This document shows, piece after piece, positions 1-15,187 of a DNA stretch of 64,000 nt. The notes under the pieces are model-generated. The model saw only the letters and a list, made by a program, of their open reading frames with translations. It did not search any database and was not told the DNA's origin. The translations under genes and the position numbers were made by a program. Source of the stretch: Ashinkailepas kermadecensis (taxonomy: Eukaryota; Arthropoda; Thecostraca; Neolepadidae); contig JAOTOM010005095.1 of NCBI GenBank assembly GCA_034440615.1, positions 1 to 64,000 on the forward strand. The letters are read 5' to 3'. Position 1 is the stretch's first letter. Each line of letters begins with the position of its first letter.

Positions 1-246
1 GACACCGCGGCTCAGTGACATGATGACATACTACACTACGACACCGCGGCTCAGTGACATGATGACATACTACACTACGACACCGCGGCTCAGTGACATG
101 ATGACATACTACACTACGACACCGCGGCTCAGTGACACGATGACATACTACACTACGACACCGCGGCTCAGTGACATGATGACATACTACACTACGACAC
201 TGCGGCTCAGTGACACGATGACATACTACACTACGACACCGCGGCT
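1..246. repeat. 39-bp minisatellite
   Basis: Six head-to-tail copies of a 39-bp unit starting gacaccgcggctcagtgaca, plus a partial copy. The array runs off the left edge of the window. The unit is 13 codons long, so one frame stays open, but the peptide is a plain repeat with no recognisable domain. Copies differ at only a few bases (for example catgatg against cacgatg), which suggests recent expansion. Confidence 0.97.
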
Positions 247-1108
247 CGTGCGCTGCATTCTAGGACTTCAGTGCATTTCCAGAGGAGACGTGATGTGAGC
301 ACTCACATCATTTGATACAACTGAGTGCTCTTATTTAGCCGAATGCAGAGTAGATTTCACATTCATGTTGCAAAGACTTTCGACGTATTCATGCTTCCCT
401 GGCTTACCTCACGTCGTTATTATCAGACACACCGACCCGCTTCACGGTTGTGGACAGTTCCTGAGATCCCTCTATTAAGTGGCAGATCAAGAAGCTTGTT
501 TATAGCTCTTGATGTTAAAAACTATCGTTGGTGCCTTAATGTTTTGAAAATCAGTACATTGGCATGTTATACTTCAGAACACTTGCTTATGGCATTTGTC
601 TTCGTTTCGAGAACCGACTCATTGTTTTAAAATACATTTTCCATACATATGGAATATTTTCAAGGTGAGCAATGACCTCAATGCCCACAATTGATTCAAC
701 AGGCCTCCACTGTGGAGTTGGTTTGCGTAGCGTTGCATGCTGTAGGTCTGTCTGGAATCAGATCGTCACTCGTCTCATCTCCCAGTGGGCGAGATAGTTT
801 TCCCATTGTTCAACGTTGGTAAAGTAGACTCTTTGTGCAGCATACTTGCCGGTATACTCCAGTAGCAGCATACTTGCCTATCGACTGGCCACTTGGCTTT
901 CTCTGGCAAAAGGCAATGAGATAATCCACACTCTGTTTACGTCTAATGATGGTTCAAGTGGTTTCGGTTCAGGTGAGTGTCGCAGGTGGTTTCAGTTCAG
1001 AAGATGGTTCAGGAGGTCATTTTGAAATAATTATCCCTATGTAGCGGTCGATATAAGGCATTGTGATACCTCACGCAAAGATAGGAGACTGTTATCCATC
1101 TACACCCC
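247..1108. other. No gene seen
   Basis: Ordinary mixed-composition DNA with only short chance ORFs. No domain, splice-bounded exon or transposon motif was recognised. Confidence 0.6.
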
Positions 1109-2257
<1,149 letters not shown>

Positions 2258-5200
2258 TGAGTTCCTAAGTCCTTACGCTACTGATGCCAACTAATCATAA
2301 TCATTAAGTAATATATTGGTGCATTTGTGAGGCGCAATTTTGGTGGGGGATGGTTAAGACGGTGCGGTAAAATTACATCCAGATATTTAAATACATATAT
2401 CAATACTTGGCATTAATATATATATATATATATGTATATTTAATATATACATACATATGTTAAATGTATGGATGTGCATGCATAGATGTATATATTTATA
2501 TATTTATTTACCTATTTCATTTCATTCGCAACGTAAATCACCGGCAAGTAACGATCGCGCATTGTCATAGTTGCATGGGAGCGCCGCCATTCGTGAGCTG
2601 GCCTAATTCGCCCGACCGGCGGTCAGGCTGACTGGCGGTCGGGCTGACCAGTAACATTGCGTGCACTAATGCTCAAACAGCGACTGGTGACCTCTCGGCT
2701 GACTTAATGCCCTTTGCTTGTACCGTGGTCCCGAGTACTGCCACCTGACACCTGATACCTGACCTGCATGTCCTTCTGCCGGCCAAGAAGCACTTCCGGT
2801 GAAAAGTGCACACTATAGCCATACGCTTCGGTGAGTTTCAACTGTCGGCAGCAAATTGGTGCGCGTGTGTTTGTGTGCGTATGCGTGCTGTTTGGTCGAT
2901 ATTGCATGCCAGCAGGTGTATGACTGGGATCGCTGCGAACAGGGAAGGCGACAAGGTGATCCCATAAGGATGCAGCGCGTTATTCGTGCTGGTCCTGTTG
3001 GTTCTTGCTGTGATTGACTTAAGCTTGAGGAGTAGAAAGCATAATCGCCTGAAGAACCACAACTGTAGGACATGAACCCAAAGGGTATCATAACCGACAA
3101 CTACGTGAACGTTAATGATGACGTTTGATGTGCTGTGGAGCCTAAAAATAGAGAATCAGACATTCAATTCAAATTGAATAAAATGGCTACAAAAACGAGT
3201 GTTGAGATGGCGACACGTGTCCTTTGGAAAATTACGAATTCTTCAGCGCTGCTGCATGGAAAGAGGGGATTTTTTTTTGCTCCTCAGTGTTTTTTTTTCT
3301 TCTGAGATTGGTTTGGTTTCCCTGCTTCCAACATAGCAATTTGCACACACAATCAAAATGCAAGAACCTCATAACTACGCTATCGGTTTCATTGCGGCAT
3401 GATGTGGAAGAATCCGAAAAAAACTGCTAAAACGTGAAGTCTAACTGTATGCCGTTTAAACACGGAAGGTATCTCAATTCCCTGAACGCAAAATATCTAA
3501 CTCTTTGTTTCATGGACTTAGAGAGAGGTAGGGTGTTTGTCCTCCACCCTTGATAGTGGGTATGGCAATGGCAAGTGTCATACCCATCTCTTTGCTCATC
3601 TTTTTTAGTTTCTCTGGAGGAAGGGATGGACAAAATTACGAAAGAATGTGCTGGCGAAGTAGGATCAAATAGTAATGTGAGACTACTTTCTGCTTGATGG
3701 ATTATTTTGCAATTAAGTAGAGAACTATCCCAAGCACGCCATCACTTCCCAAATGAATGGCAATTACATTTGAACTCATGGATACAATTTCCTTTGCCAA
3801 TCATATCTACCCCTCGCCCAAAAGCCCTTTGATGCGCCCGACGCCTATATTTTGCTCATAGGAAAACAACTGTTCATTGTGACAAGGGTTGTACAAGAGT
3901 AACAAATACCGAAATATTCTGCTCTGATCATGCGACCAAATGATAGTTCAGTACGGTGTGGGACCGAAGAATAATTGTCTGTCACTTATATCAGGCGTAT
4001 CCCCAAAGATTGTTGGTAATTGCAGTGTGAACAATGCTTAGGCAGGGCGGATACCCTATGATACCACGCTGTACGCATGCCTCGAGTGCACTCGCGGGCC
4101 TGGAACAGCTACTGGCTGGTGGTTGGTGCGACCCTGTCTACGCTCAGGAATATAGTGCCCACACGGCGCAGTATTTTACAACCTGATAGGCCAATCGGAG
4201 ACTGCCATTTTGTAATACGACCTTTGTGAATGTGGCAAGTGATGTGGCAAGAGACAGTGAATGTGGCAAGAGACAGTGAATGTGGCAACGGAGACAGAGG
4301 TCGGCTGAGGCTAAATATCGCCATTATCAATTCCGAGATGTCCAAACCGTCAAGTTTGCTCCGCCAAGAACTGCCAAATTTTCGCCATTGTTTGACTGGA
4401 GCGAGGTTATCAGGTAGGAGCACGGAATCTGTAACACATAGGGATTGTCCAAGCAATGGAAAGAACTAGCTCATATCATATATGCCTCTAGATGAACCCC
4501 AGTTCTTTGATTGCGTTAATGCATGGACAATGCATTTATGCCATGCATGCTTGGATATGAAATCTGTAAGTGCATTTGTAACAATATAGACTCCGTGTTC
4601 CTCCCGGGTGCTCCAATCCGCTCCAGTTATGGCCTTGCTCTAGTCAAGCAATGACGGAAATTTGGAAGTTCTTGGCGAACTAAACTCGGCAATTTAGACG
4701 TTTTGGAATTGTCGTAGGGTTATTTAGCTCACCCTCCAAGATTGTAACATGGAGTTCGGTCCTTGGTTAAGTGGTCGGAGTTTGAAATGCAGTTTTGAAG
4801 TCGAGCGCAATCAAAATTAACTTTTCGCCGACCTACCTTTTTGTTACGATTTTTTGGTAGTATGGGCTACGAACTAGAATATCACTGGTAGCGTATCACA
4901 ATGAAAATCTACTCGCAAAACGGCGACAGCCTCACAATTAGTAATTGACATATGATATTCTAAAGAAGTGAATATCGCTATCAACCAATGAAGCCAATTC
5001 GGAGAGAAAGAAGCATAATACAGGTAAGCATCTGCTATCTTCGGAATTAGTTTGGGGGACATACAGCCTGATTAGCACAGCAACTGGAACATATCCACAA
5101 ACAACCCTCATCTCTCATAATGAACAGTGAAAACAATCAGGGAGACTCATACTCTGGAAATCCTGCGTACCGCAGAAAGCAGATAGATAGGAATGCGTTA

Positions 5201-5887
5201 GACTGTACCGCATTGCTGACAGGCCAGACTGAACGCAATGCTGTGGACCGGTTAGGCTGTACCGTAGTACACCAAACTAAGCAGGCTGTGCTGCACCGCT
5301 TATCGCTTGGTAGACTGACCCGCAGTGCACCAGCAGTAATTTGCATGACGTTCATTTTCGTATGTGCACCACTCTCTGCGCATCACTCAATTGTCTGTTT
5401 ATTTTGCTTGTATGTTGTCATATTTCATGGGCGCAGATTTGCCTGTTTAAATGCTGTACTCTTCCTGTATTTCGTTGTTCACCTTCGTGGGGCTCCGCAG
5501 TTCCGAGTGCCGTACTGTACGCGTCTGTGCCCAGTGGTTTTACTCGAGGGCTTTCCCAGTCTGCTGTCCTACGATTGTCATGCATATTTGTCAACGACTG
5601 CTGTGGGAAAGTACACACGTACCACTGGAGGTCACCAATAAATCCGAAAATACCCGGCACGAGCGTGCGTGATCACTGCTGAAACATTAATCAGGGCATG
5701 GTTATAGATCCCCACCACTGCTATCGGAGGCGCTATTTTTATACCAAGATTGAGTGCCATTTTCTGAGTTGATAGGGAAAGGTCCATACCCACTGCCCAT
5801 CGCACACCTGGGAAGCACATGTGAATGGCTAAGATTATTGGAAATCTCTCCACTTTTCATATCGTATCTATCCTATCTACATACTTT
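2258..5887. other. No gene seen
   Basis: Intergenic or intronic DNA. It contains a short TA array near 2417-2432 and a 19-bp tandem repeat near 4227. A 173-codon open frame at 5120-5641 has no recognisable domain and is probably chance. Confidence 0.55.
4227..4297. repeat. Short 19-bp tandem repeat
   Basis: About three imperfect copies of a 19-bp unit built on tgaatgtggcaagagacag. Confidence 0.8.
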
Positions 5888-5995
<108 letters not shown>

Positions 5996-6103
5996 TTATG
6001 TGTGTGTGCATCAATTGGATTCTTAGATCCTTGCTTAGTAAAAAAACGTCCATTTACCCAACTTGAATTACCCATGTTCGCGTGTTATATTCAGTTAATT
6101 TAT

Positions 6104-6215
6104 ACGCTGCTTCCACCGCTCGTCTTCGTTTCTTGTTCAGACCATCGCGTAGAATAATTGAACGACCCGAGTTTGGAACATGGTGTTTCCTGTCGGCATG
6201 CGCCATAATTTATAT
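6104..6215 (+). repeat. Dispersed repeat, copy A of an inverted pair
   Basis: This segment is similar to the reverse complement of about 6590-6720. The core cttcgtttcttgttcagacc is identical in both and flanking similarity is roughly 70-75% by eye. Both copies adjoin a TG/CA microsatellite. No coding potential was recognised. It may be part of a small transposon or of a microsatellite-linked repeat family. Confidence 0.6.
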
Positions 6216-6589
6216 ATATAGTCGGTGGCTTCACAAATCAGCATTGTGTTCTTTGATGCGCATCCCCGAATGTCTGCCTGTTTCTCCATAATAGGCATTG
6301 TCCTCCACCGTATGGTATTTTATTCACCACTTCCTGGCTCGATGTAATATCATTGATACTGCCTTTGTTCTTCACTAGGTCAGATATTTTCATCATCTGG
6401 GACATCTGGAATTAGAACATCCAACCGTGTGAAGGACAAAGACAGAACAAAGACACACCAATGCCATCATTACGCCGTGTTTGGAGCTGGTTTATAAAAT
6501 ACCATGTGGTAGTTCTGACGAAGCTTATTATGAAGAAACAGGCTGGCATTAGAAGATACGCATCCCAGACCACCAGGGTGATTCGCCAA

Positions 6590-6720
6590 ATTACAGACCT
6601 CCTAGTTGAAATGTGGTGCATGCTGACGTAGTACACAATCTTACAGACTGGGTCCGTCCAGACATTCTGCGCCATGGTCTGAACAAGAAACGAAGATGAA
6701 CGGTCGAAGCCGCGGCATCT
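6590..6720 (-). repeat. Dispersed repeat, copy B of an inverted pair
   Basis: Inverted partner of the segment at 6104-6215. It ends about 20 bp before the long (CA)n array. Translated on the minus strand it gives a peptide similar to the plus-strand reading of copy A, which reflects DNA similarity and is not evidence of a gene. Confidence 0.6.
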
Positions 6721-6740
6721 TGCGCTGAAGCTCTGCACAT

Positions 6741-7018
<278 letters not shown>

Positions 7019-9100
7019 ATACCTTTTCCAACAACTTTGCCGATCGACCGCCCTGTAAATCTCCGATAGACAGTTACCGTGCTGCGCACAATAAACTTCA
7101 CGTTCTATTTTGAACCATTTGGTGCGATGTGGCGCAATCCAAGCATGACGTCATTGAAGTTGACGGGGCTTGTTGGCGAGTGAGTCGGGTTATTAACGGA
7201 TCTTCTGTTTTAAGCCGCACTGGGCAATCCACTACCCAGTCATGTGATTAGTTACAAAATTCATCGTTTCTATCGTTCTATCTCCAGACGTTCGATAAGT
7301 AATCGGCCTTACCTAGTATTCTGTTGCATAATCTATGGTTTCCCTTCAAATCGTATGATTATTTCTGCCACCGTGCTGCAATGCCACTACGCCGTGATTG
7401 TTTTTGCCTGCCCACAGTTCAGCACTTGGGTAGAATAGCAGTTCTTTTTCATTCTTCCTTATAGCCTTACAGGTTATTTATATTGCATCCTTTCGTGCCT
7501 GTTAAGCGGACGTACAATCCTTCGGAGTTCTATATGTCTAGGGAATAGACGGCGAGGAGGCTGGGGTCCCCATTTTCGCCAAACATTATTTGATGACTCT
7601 CTGAGATCAGGCTCCCAAACATAGCTACTCATCGTGGATTTCAGATCATGTTGTATGCCTCAGGTGATTTGAACTTTGGCCACCTTGTAAATATTCTAAA
7701 CCCTCGCCAGTGCACGGTATTTTCCGACCTTTCCCAGTGTAGAAGATTGGAGGGGCAGGCGACTCCCTCCAGCGTTTCTAAAAGGCAAATGCTGGCGACA
7801 TGGAATAAAAACCAACGTGTTGTACTCGGCGAGACATTGTGACGAGATATCGTGACGAGATATTGCGACGAGATATCGTGCAAAGATATCGTGATTGGTG
7901 CCCGATCGTACATTTTTTATTTGTGGTTGACAATCGTGATCGGTTTAAAGATAAATGTTCCGCAATAGTCAAGCATTTTCTAGTTCAATCATTCCTGGAG
8001 CAAACTAAACAGGCGTTATACGCTTCATATTACCAGCATATCATTCCTGTCTTTGAATGCTAACGATGTGCAATATCTACGATTCGACTCATACATCGAG
8101 GATTCATCCGGCCAAAGTTTTGACCCAAGCTTTGGAAGCTTCCGAAATGGTGCCAAAAACCACTATTTTCTTGTAACCCGAGGTGCAAATGCATACAAAA
8201 TCTATCTTCGATATACAAATTAGCCCGATAATGGCTCAAAGCCGAAAATGAACATCCGAGGTCAATTTGGGTTAATGAACTCGTTAGGATGAGAAGGTCG
8301 ACAGCCTATCCAAGCACGTGGGCTGAGTGTTTTATCGCCTCACCATATCCAGCATTGGGTAAAACCAGTGAGAGCAATGACCGATAATTCGCGATTTAGG
8401 CGAAAACAGCCCGGCATGTTCACCCTCATTTCACAGCTTATTGATCGGGCAACACATTTTCTTCTTTTTTTTAGCCACACGGTTAGCAACGCATTTACAT
8501 ATTAGCTATGTCAAGTGGCGGCAAGCCAGGCCGAGCCAAGCGGTGCAGTTTTTTTCGTGGTCGTGAGCAAAAAAATACATCAAATTTGCCCCCTCCCCCC
8601 GCCATGTAAGGGCCGTGAGTTAACCATAAGTTAGCTTTCAACAACATTTTTAGTCTTCACAAGATTTCGAGATGATTAGCGATGTTGGTGACCATTTTAG
8701 AATGGGGACAGACCGCATAATTCGACAGAGCTTGGACAGGCGTGGCACTCATGACCGGTACCAGCACATATTCCGGCAAGCACGAGCACCTCGAGCCAGC
8801 TTCCGTTTTTCTCTCAACCGGCTTGAGCGACCCTTCGCAGATTCGTCTTCCCTTCTATTGCACAGGTATCTACAGTCCACACTCTGCATACATCCATAAA
8901 TGAACAAACAAGTGGCACCAAATTGCGCGGACAGACCCACATTTCCCGGCGCTGGAATCAACAACGTCACACTGCGCTGCGTCCTCGAATGATGGCCTTG
9001 GCAATCTGCCAGCGTGTTCCGAACCTAAAAATAGCGCCGGATGCGCCATTGCGACGTCGTCCCTCAGTCTGCCGCCGGGCCAGGGCACTGCAGAGTCGGG
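7019..9100. other. No gene seen apart from a short tandem repeat
   Basis: No exon-like or transposon-like coding sequence was recognised. The only structure noted is the short array at 7831-7894. Confidence 0.55.
7831..7894. repeat. Short 13-bp tandem repeat
   Basis: Four to five imperfect copies of a unit close to gacgagatatcgt. Confidence 0.8.
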
Positions 9101-9104
9101 GTCG

Positions 9105-9400
9105 GCGCCGGACGCCAGAGGGCGGGTCACGACCAGCCGCTTGGACGCAGTCAGTCAGGAGGGTCACGACCAGCCGCCGGTGCGGTTGGTGACCAGAGCG
9201 GAAGTTGGTCGGGCGGATCACGATCAGCCGCCGCGCCGGTGCGATTAGTCACCGGAGCGGAAGTTGGTCTGGCGGATCAGATCAGGATCAGGCGGATCAG
9301 CCGGTTGGACGCAGTTGGTCGGCCGGGTCCCGACCAGCCGCCGGTGCGGTTGGACAAAGTTGGTCGGCCGAGTCCCGACCAGCCGCCGCCGCCGACCATG
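9105..9400. repeat. GC-rich degenerate tandem repeats
   Basis: Several diverged copies of a unit of about 40-50 bp built on cgaccagccgccggtgcggt and agttggtcgg. Open frames on both strands follow from high GC and repeat structure. No domain was recognised. Confidence 0.7.
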
Positions 9401-9605
9401 TCGATACGTGCCGGGCGGCGTCCGCCGGCAGTCCGCTGGCAGGACGCCAGCAACGCGCCCAGCTCGGCTCGCTCCATTCATGGTTTGGCTTCATTCAGAG
9501 TCGGCGGTGGTCGTCCATCGACTCACCTACAGCGGGCTGGCCGCGGCAAAACCGGCGCAGTCGATGCGGCAAATGCAGCCTTTGTGCAAAGCGCCACGTG
9601 GAAGT

Positions 9606-9720
9606 TGTCCAATTGGTCATAAAGTCATGAAGTCATAAAGTGTTCAGGCTTAATAAGAGCCACAGGGGCCCACCTGGGTTAAGCCTATCTAGAAAAGGTA
9701 CTAGAAATGTACATACCCTC
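9606..9720 (-). mobile_element. LINE 3' tail fragment (CR1-type), copy 1
   Basis: Read on the minus strand, this carries the block gggcccctgtggctc, then an (actttatga)-type octamer tail. The same block and tail occur on the plus strand at 29290-29365, just after the CR1-type LINE. It is therefore a severely 5'-truncated copy of the same or a sister family. CR1 elements are known to end in short octamer repeats. Confidence 0.7.
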
Positions 9721-9924
9721 ACTCCAATCAATCCCTTATCTCAAGTTCCTAGGGAGCTATATATCCCAGCCTATCTAGCACCATTCACTTGCTATTGCAC
9801 AACACACTAAACAATTACAAACTCCTCCCATCATACCCATTGTGCTACCATAGACAATCTCATCAGTATCACATCCCGAAGGAAGGTGCTGAATCCATCG
9901 CTAGGTACACCCTATATAAAGTTT

Positions 9925-10000
9925 TATAGTATTTAGACTTAATAAGAGATCCAAAGGCCCATCCAGTTAAGTATGTAAATGGAAGATACCATAAGCCTGG
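9925..10000 (-). mobile_element. LINE 3' tail fragment (CR1-type), copy 2
   Basis: Contains cttaataagag and ggccca blocks in the same order as 9646-9700, about 280 bp away in the same orientation. The octamer tail is not clear here. It is probably a second, more diverged 3' fragment of the same LINE group. Confidence 0.5.
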
Positions 10001-12031
10001 TAAAAATACCAATCCCAACAATCCCACATCCTGAAGAAACCAGTCATCAAATATCCCACACACCTATCAATGCCTATCTACCCTAGCTATCTAGCCCTAT
10101 TCCCCTGATCTCTCTTAACACATGTGGATTGAATGTCTTATCAATAATTTTCCCAGAAATTATTGATTTATTCCAAAAAATGCAGTGGTCGCCGTGGGCG
10201 TCTGCCCACTGCACGGTCTGGGCACAGTCTGCAGGTGTGCAATTGCTGACTGACAGGCCCAGTAGTAGGGTGAGGTGAAAGTGCATTTCCGCAGTTTTCA
10301 AACGGAACGTGCCGTTTTCATACGTATGTCTTCCCAGCCCCCCAAAAAAAAAAGAAAGAAAGAGGAAGAGCACTTCAAGTCATACCATGTGATGATATGT
10401 TCATATGCACAACTTTAATGCTTTCCAAGCTCAACTTCCTTTGTTCCTCTTTCAGGTACTTAAGCTGCAATGGAGTATACCGGATGCTACTCATCATGCT
10501 TTGTTTCTCATTAATTTTGTCTATTTCAAGTGTTGGAAAGAGAGTCGACATTTTCTATAGGCTAAGTGAGTATGCTCGGTACGCGCAACATTGCTTAATA
10601 GTGAAGAAGAAGGAATGCCATAAAACCAACGCAACCACATACAGCTCCATGTTATGATGGTTTGCGTGGTCAATATAATCACATGTGAACTCTGTTGTGG
10701 TGGCTTTTGTGATCAGTTCAAGCGTATGGGAGGTCCATGCTCTGATGGTTTTTGTGATCAATGCAGCCTGAGAGAAAGCAAACGCATTGCAAGTGGAACG
10801 AACCTAAGCACAACCACTGGAAATTGAGTGCCTTCCCATTTGTAATTGAATGCCTTTTCAACACAGTTCTGGCCACTGGCAGCTTTACCGTGGAAACTCG
10901 CCGGATGTCCTATTGGGTTGTGGAGCTCACGTGTCTGGTCTCTTGCGCATTTCCATCGCTTCCGGCAGCGAGGCGTTCTCGCGAGCACTAACAGCGTAGT
11001 TGTGTGCGAGGCCGTAGTCAACTGCCAAGCCCCCCATCCCCCCAGTGTCTAGCCCAGTCTAGCCCAGCCCCCCCCACCCACTGGGAGGATACGGGGTCGT
11101 GCGGTTGAGCTTGTTCGTCTCCGAAACTGCTTCGCTCTTGGGTTGAATCACCTATGCAGCATTAGCATTAGCGGCATTAACGGATGATGGGGAATACATG
11201 CTGAACCTTCATATTTTCTGCAGCAAATGTGAAGGAAACCAGCCCTGCTGCAGTCACAAAATGTCTGTGCATGTACAGGGGAAACTTTGAGGGGACACAA
11301 CTGAGCCCAGTGCTGAGTTACCAACATCAAATAAATTGAACCCGCTCGACTTCCAGCCCTCTCATTGTTGTGCGCTAGCTTTTCAATCTGACGACGATCT
11401 GGTACACAATAACGTTTTAGCAGACGGTGACTCAACAAAGGTTGCTGTTTGTACTCGGCGGTTGACTGGGCTGTAGGTCAACATATTTGCCACAGGGATG
11501 TATTTCGTGAAGCAATCATCAAACTCTTTGATGCAGAAGTATGACGATGGACAGCATATGTCAATTTCCTGGCAGCCCTTCATCAATACCTACAACATGG
11601 CAACACCTTGGATGTGATGCAATGCAAATGACAATGTACACCCATTCGCAATGTGATCTTTGCCCAGGCTTTCTTATGATCTTCTTTTTTTCAAAACGGC
11701 TTGGTGGAAATCAAAATATTTACCTTTGTGTAGGCAAAATGTTCCGTTTGAATACTATGCTCACGGTTCAGATTTCATAACTTGACCGATTTGCGGATTT
11801 CCCTCCTACTCGTTTGGAAATTCCCTCCGAGACAAAAGCGTCCCCGGGAAATTTGTGGTTCGCTCTTTAGTTAGAGGCATATGAAAAAAAACACTACGCA
11901 TTTGCTACGAATGTAACGCCTGTTGACGTTTGTTCGCTCTGTGAAGCTATGCTGAATATATTATATTTGATAGCAGAAGAAACTATTCATATTTGACATA
12001 TTTGAACTATCTTATATTTAATTACATCTCC

Positions 12032-12065
<34 letters not shown>

Positions 12066-13581
12066 TGATAGATATATAGATAAAAAAATGTATTATACTT
12101 TGCATACATATATTATATATTATATCTGTATTATAGTACCTATATTTCAATTTCGTCCGATATGGAATGAATCATTATGGGCGAAGGCCAAGCCGGAGCC
12201 CCGTCTCTGGCTATCCACTCTGGTTAGCCAATCTACTTTCGTGTATAGAAGAAAAATTCATAGGAGCAATTTGACTCGACCACAGTGGCAAGATGTTCGA
12301 TAGCCAACGATTAGCTGGGCAGTAGTAGTGAAAAGCAAATGATAATTATTATTAATGTAGGTTTAGCAGCAATGTACCCTATAATCACGGAGTAATTCAG
12401 GACACATAATTTTATTAGCTAAGAACTGTGTGCTCCAATTTGCTGGGTCCATGCTTGTCTATTTTTTATTGCCTTTTTGTGGAGTTAGTTAGCTAGAGTT
12501 AGATACGTGGATGTTTAATTTTACAGGCGGTTATTCAGCGCTGGTATTGACCAATAACAATGCAGTGCTTGTGGTTGATAATGACATCGCGATTGGAGTT
12601 TTGTTCCAATTATTTTTGCGATGAGATGCGATTGTAGGGGTGGGGGTTCGCAACGCTAGAATGAGCAGCATTGTTCTAGTCTTTCCGATGTTGACCCGAT
12701 CAGATCCGATGCTTTTTGCTCAAGTTGATTCAAATGTGTGAGTAAAAAGGCTACAAAATGAATATGACTCCTGGATTTCTTCCTTTTAAACCGATTCCTC
12801 ACTACTTGGACCGAAATTGCTATCACTTCTCACACTGTAATGTCTTCCTTTTTCGACCTCAGAGGATAAGGGCGGACGAGAAGAACGTGATAATGTGACA
12901 TGCGACACATGGCATGTGTGTTTTGTTCCCTTTCTACGATTGCGTTTTTGTATTTATTTTTCCATAAAAGTTAACTGAGCAGCGTGCAGGTGGCGTGGCT
13001 CAGTTCCGTGGTCAGCGCGAACGCTCACCACTTCTCACAGTGAACGCCGCACGCTAAAGCTGCGTCATGCGCCAGAACATTGCCGTTGCTGAGTGTTTGT
13101 CCCAGCAAGTATAATTCCTCTTGCCTTTGCGCGCGCAGCGCCTCTTATGAGACCTCACACTGAAGTAACTAGCTGCAGAGCAGACGGCACCGACCGTGCA
13201 TCTAGCAAGGCGTCTGACTGGCAGTATAGCTCTACGTGTGTGTCAGTCAAAGCTGATTGTATCGTCATCAGCATCGTGGCGGGATCGATAAAGCTGTGCT
13301 GTGTGGCAGCCAGCCAGATCCATCGGAACAGCACACTCGATAACACACGGACAACTATGAGCTACGGCGTGCAGTTTCTCCGACGTCGCCCCTGTCGTGT
13401 CTGATACAGAGGAAGTTCTTTTCCGCAAAGTGAATACTCACATCTCTCGCAAGCAGTCATTTTGTGGGGTTTCGTTTAATTATTTGGTGGTTCTCGACTC
13501 ACTTTATGCATGATCGTGGCTAATGGCGCCGCCCACACTGTTTCGCCGGTGGGCCGCGTGATTTGGAAATGTAACCACTCG

Positions 13582-13584
<3 letters not shown>
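10001..13584. other. No gene seen
   Basis: Mixed-composition DNA with a short TA array near 12030-12066. Short ORFs show no recognisable domains, and no exon with convincing splice sites was found. Confidence 0.5.
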
Positions 13585-13663
<79 letters not shown>

Positions 13664-13680
13664 TGTGTGCGTGCGTGTGT
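13585..13680. repeat. (TA)n(TG)n microsatellite
   Basis: About 44 bp of TA followed by about 50 bp of TG with interruptions. Confidence 0.95.
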
Positions 13681-14334
13681 TAACAAATGTGGTTGTGTGG
13701 TATTCTGTATCGTTACCATCCATGGTGTTCTGACCCGGTTGGTACTTCCATTGCAATGTTACGTGACGCTGCCGTTGCACTGGCGTGGTTGTCTCTGACG
13801 CCGCATGAGCCTTTGTGGTCAATAAATTGTTTCAGTGGCGCCTACATAATAACCCGGGTATGCCCTGGGACATCGCATATCGTGCATTGAAACCCAATAC
13901 CTGACCGTGTCCACAGACCCACTAATGATGTGGCAGACATGGCACATCATGGCTGTCCTAGTATAGTACGTCCGACCTGTATGTCACTGATATGCAGCCT
14001 GCAGGTTCATTGACAATGATTCCAGTGATACCAGTGATGCCAGTGCTACCAGGGATGACAGTACGGCGAGCCTTACTGGCAACATCACGGAACGAATTGG
14101 CAGTGGCCATACTGAAGCTGAACCTGTGCAATTGTTGACTTTATTATGAACCTCTCGGAAATTATACGAAGCTTATCCAAAGGATGGGAAATTCCCTGTT
14201 AAATACACGAAACACTTCCCACATAATTCATATGTGAGATAGGAATGCATACGTGATTATGATGCATTTTTGTATTTCAAAATGATTGCATATGGCGCCA
14301 TTACGGGCACTGGGAGAGGCGCCATTACAGGCAC

Positions 14335-14781
14335 ATGAAGAGGCGGGCAAGTGTTGAAAGTTCAGTGTACGGACGACATCTGATGAAATCGATAATGTCG
14401 CGGGGAGGGAGGAATTCCATTGCGCTCCGTGCTGAATGCAGAAGCCATGTCTGGAAATCAACCGTCTCGGGTGCAAGCAAAAGTCGACCCGAAAGCTCGC
14501 AAAACGAAACCACGTCCATCGAGTGGCTTAATGTAGCTTCACTTGGGTCAGTCATGGAAGCATTTTCCGGCGTTTCTGTAGCCACGCGTCTTGCTTGTTC
14601 GCAGCGATCGTTTCAGCGTTTTGGTGTCCCAGAACACGCGTGGCACGAGTATATTGATAACAGTTTGAACGCGTTTAGCGCGTCATTTGGTTTCCGATGG
14701 ACATTGAAGATTGAGAGGACTGAGGATGCGCTTCCCCAACTGCGTAGCATTTGGCAGAGATTGCAGTCGATGCAAGAGTAA
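14335..14781 (+). CDS. Unassigned 148-codon ORF
   Basis: An ATG-to-stop frame of 148 codons with non-repetitive composition: Ser/Arg-rich at the N-terminus and a more hydrophobic, tryptophan-containing C-terminal half. I do not recognise the family. No signal peptide or membrane segment is evident. It lies about 700 bp upstream of the LDLa exon on the same strand, but nothing links the two. It could be an exon, a transposon remnant or a chance frame. A protein search and RNA evidence would decide. The start was chosen only as the first ATG. Confidence 0.2.
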   Translation: MKRRASVESSVYGRHLMKSIMSRGGRNSIALRAECRSHVWKSTVSGASKSRPESSQNETTSIEWLNVASLGSVMEAFSGVSVATRLACSQRSFQRFGVPEHAWHEYIDNSLNAFSASFGFRWTLKIERTEDALPQLRSIWQRLQSMQE

Positions 14782-15187
14782 TATGTGACTGACAGAAATG
14801 ACATCAATGACATGCTGCTCTCAATGAAATACCCCCAGCTTCAAAATGAAGCTATGTTCCTCCAATTATGCTCGTCTTTCATTCATTCATGCACCGACAT
14901 GTATATTCACATAGTCAGTCCTTAGTTGACGGCACCAGATCAGCATGTTGAACAAGGCCTACCGACGGCCCATGCATGCAGGCATTGATCGTGCAAGTTA
15001 ATCACAATGAAGCCCACGTGGTGTGCTGGCGAGAGGCCGTCCGCCTCGCTGGACGCCTTGTGCCCAATGGTTCCCACGTATCAAATTCAGGGAGACGGCT
15101 GTTTGCGGGCCGCCCGCAAGCCGCAGCGGGCCGTCCGGTACGTGACCTGCTCACCTCGAGTGCCCGGTGGGTGTCTGGGCACTGTGC

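Noticed and set aside
5120..5641. 173-codon ORF
   Set aside because: No domain, no convincing start context and overlapping antisense frames; most likely chance.
9041..9622. 193-codon and overlapping ORFs
   Set aside because: High GC and degenerate tandem repeats keep all frames open. No domain was seen.
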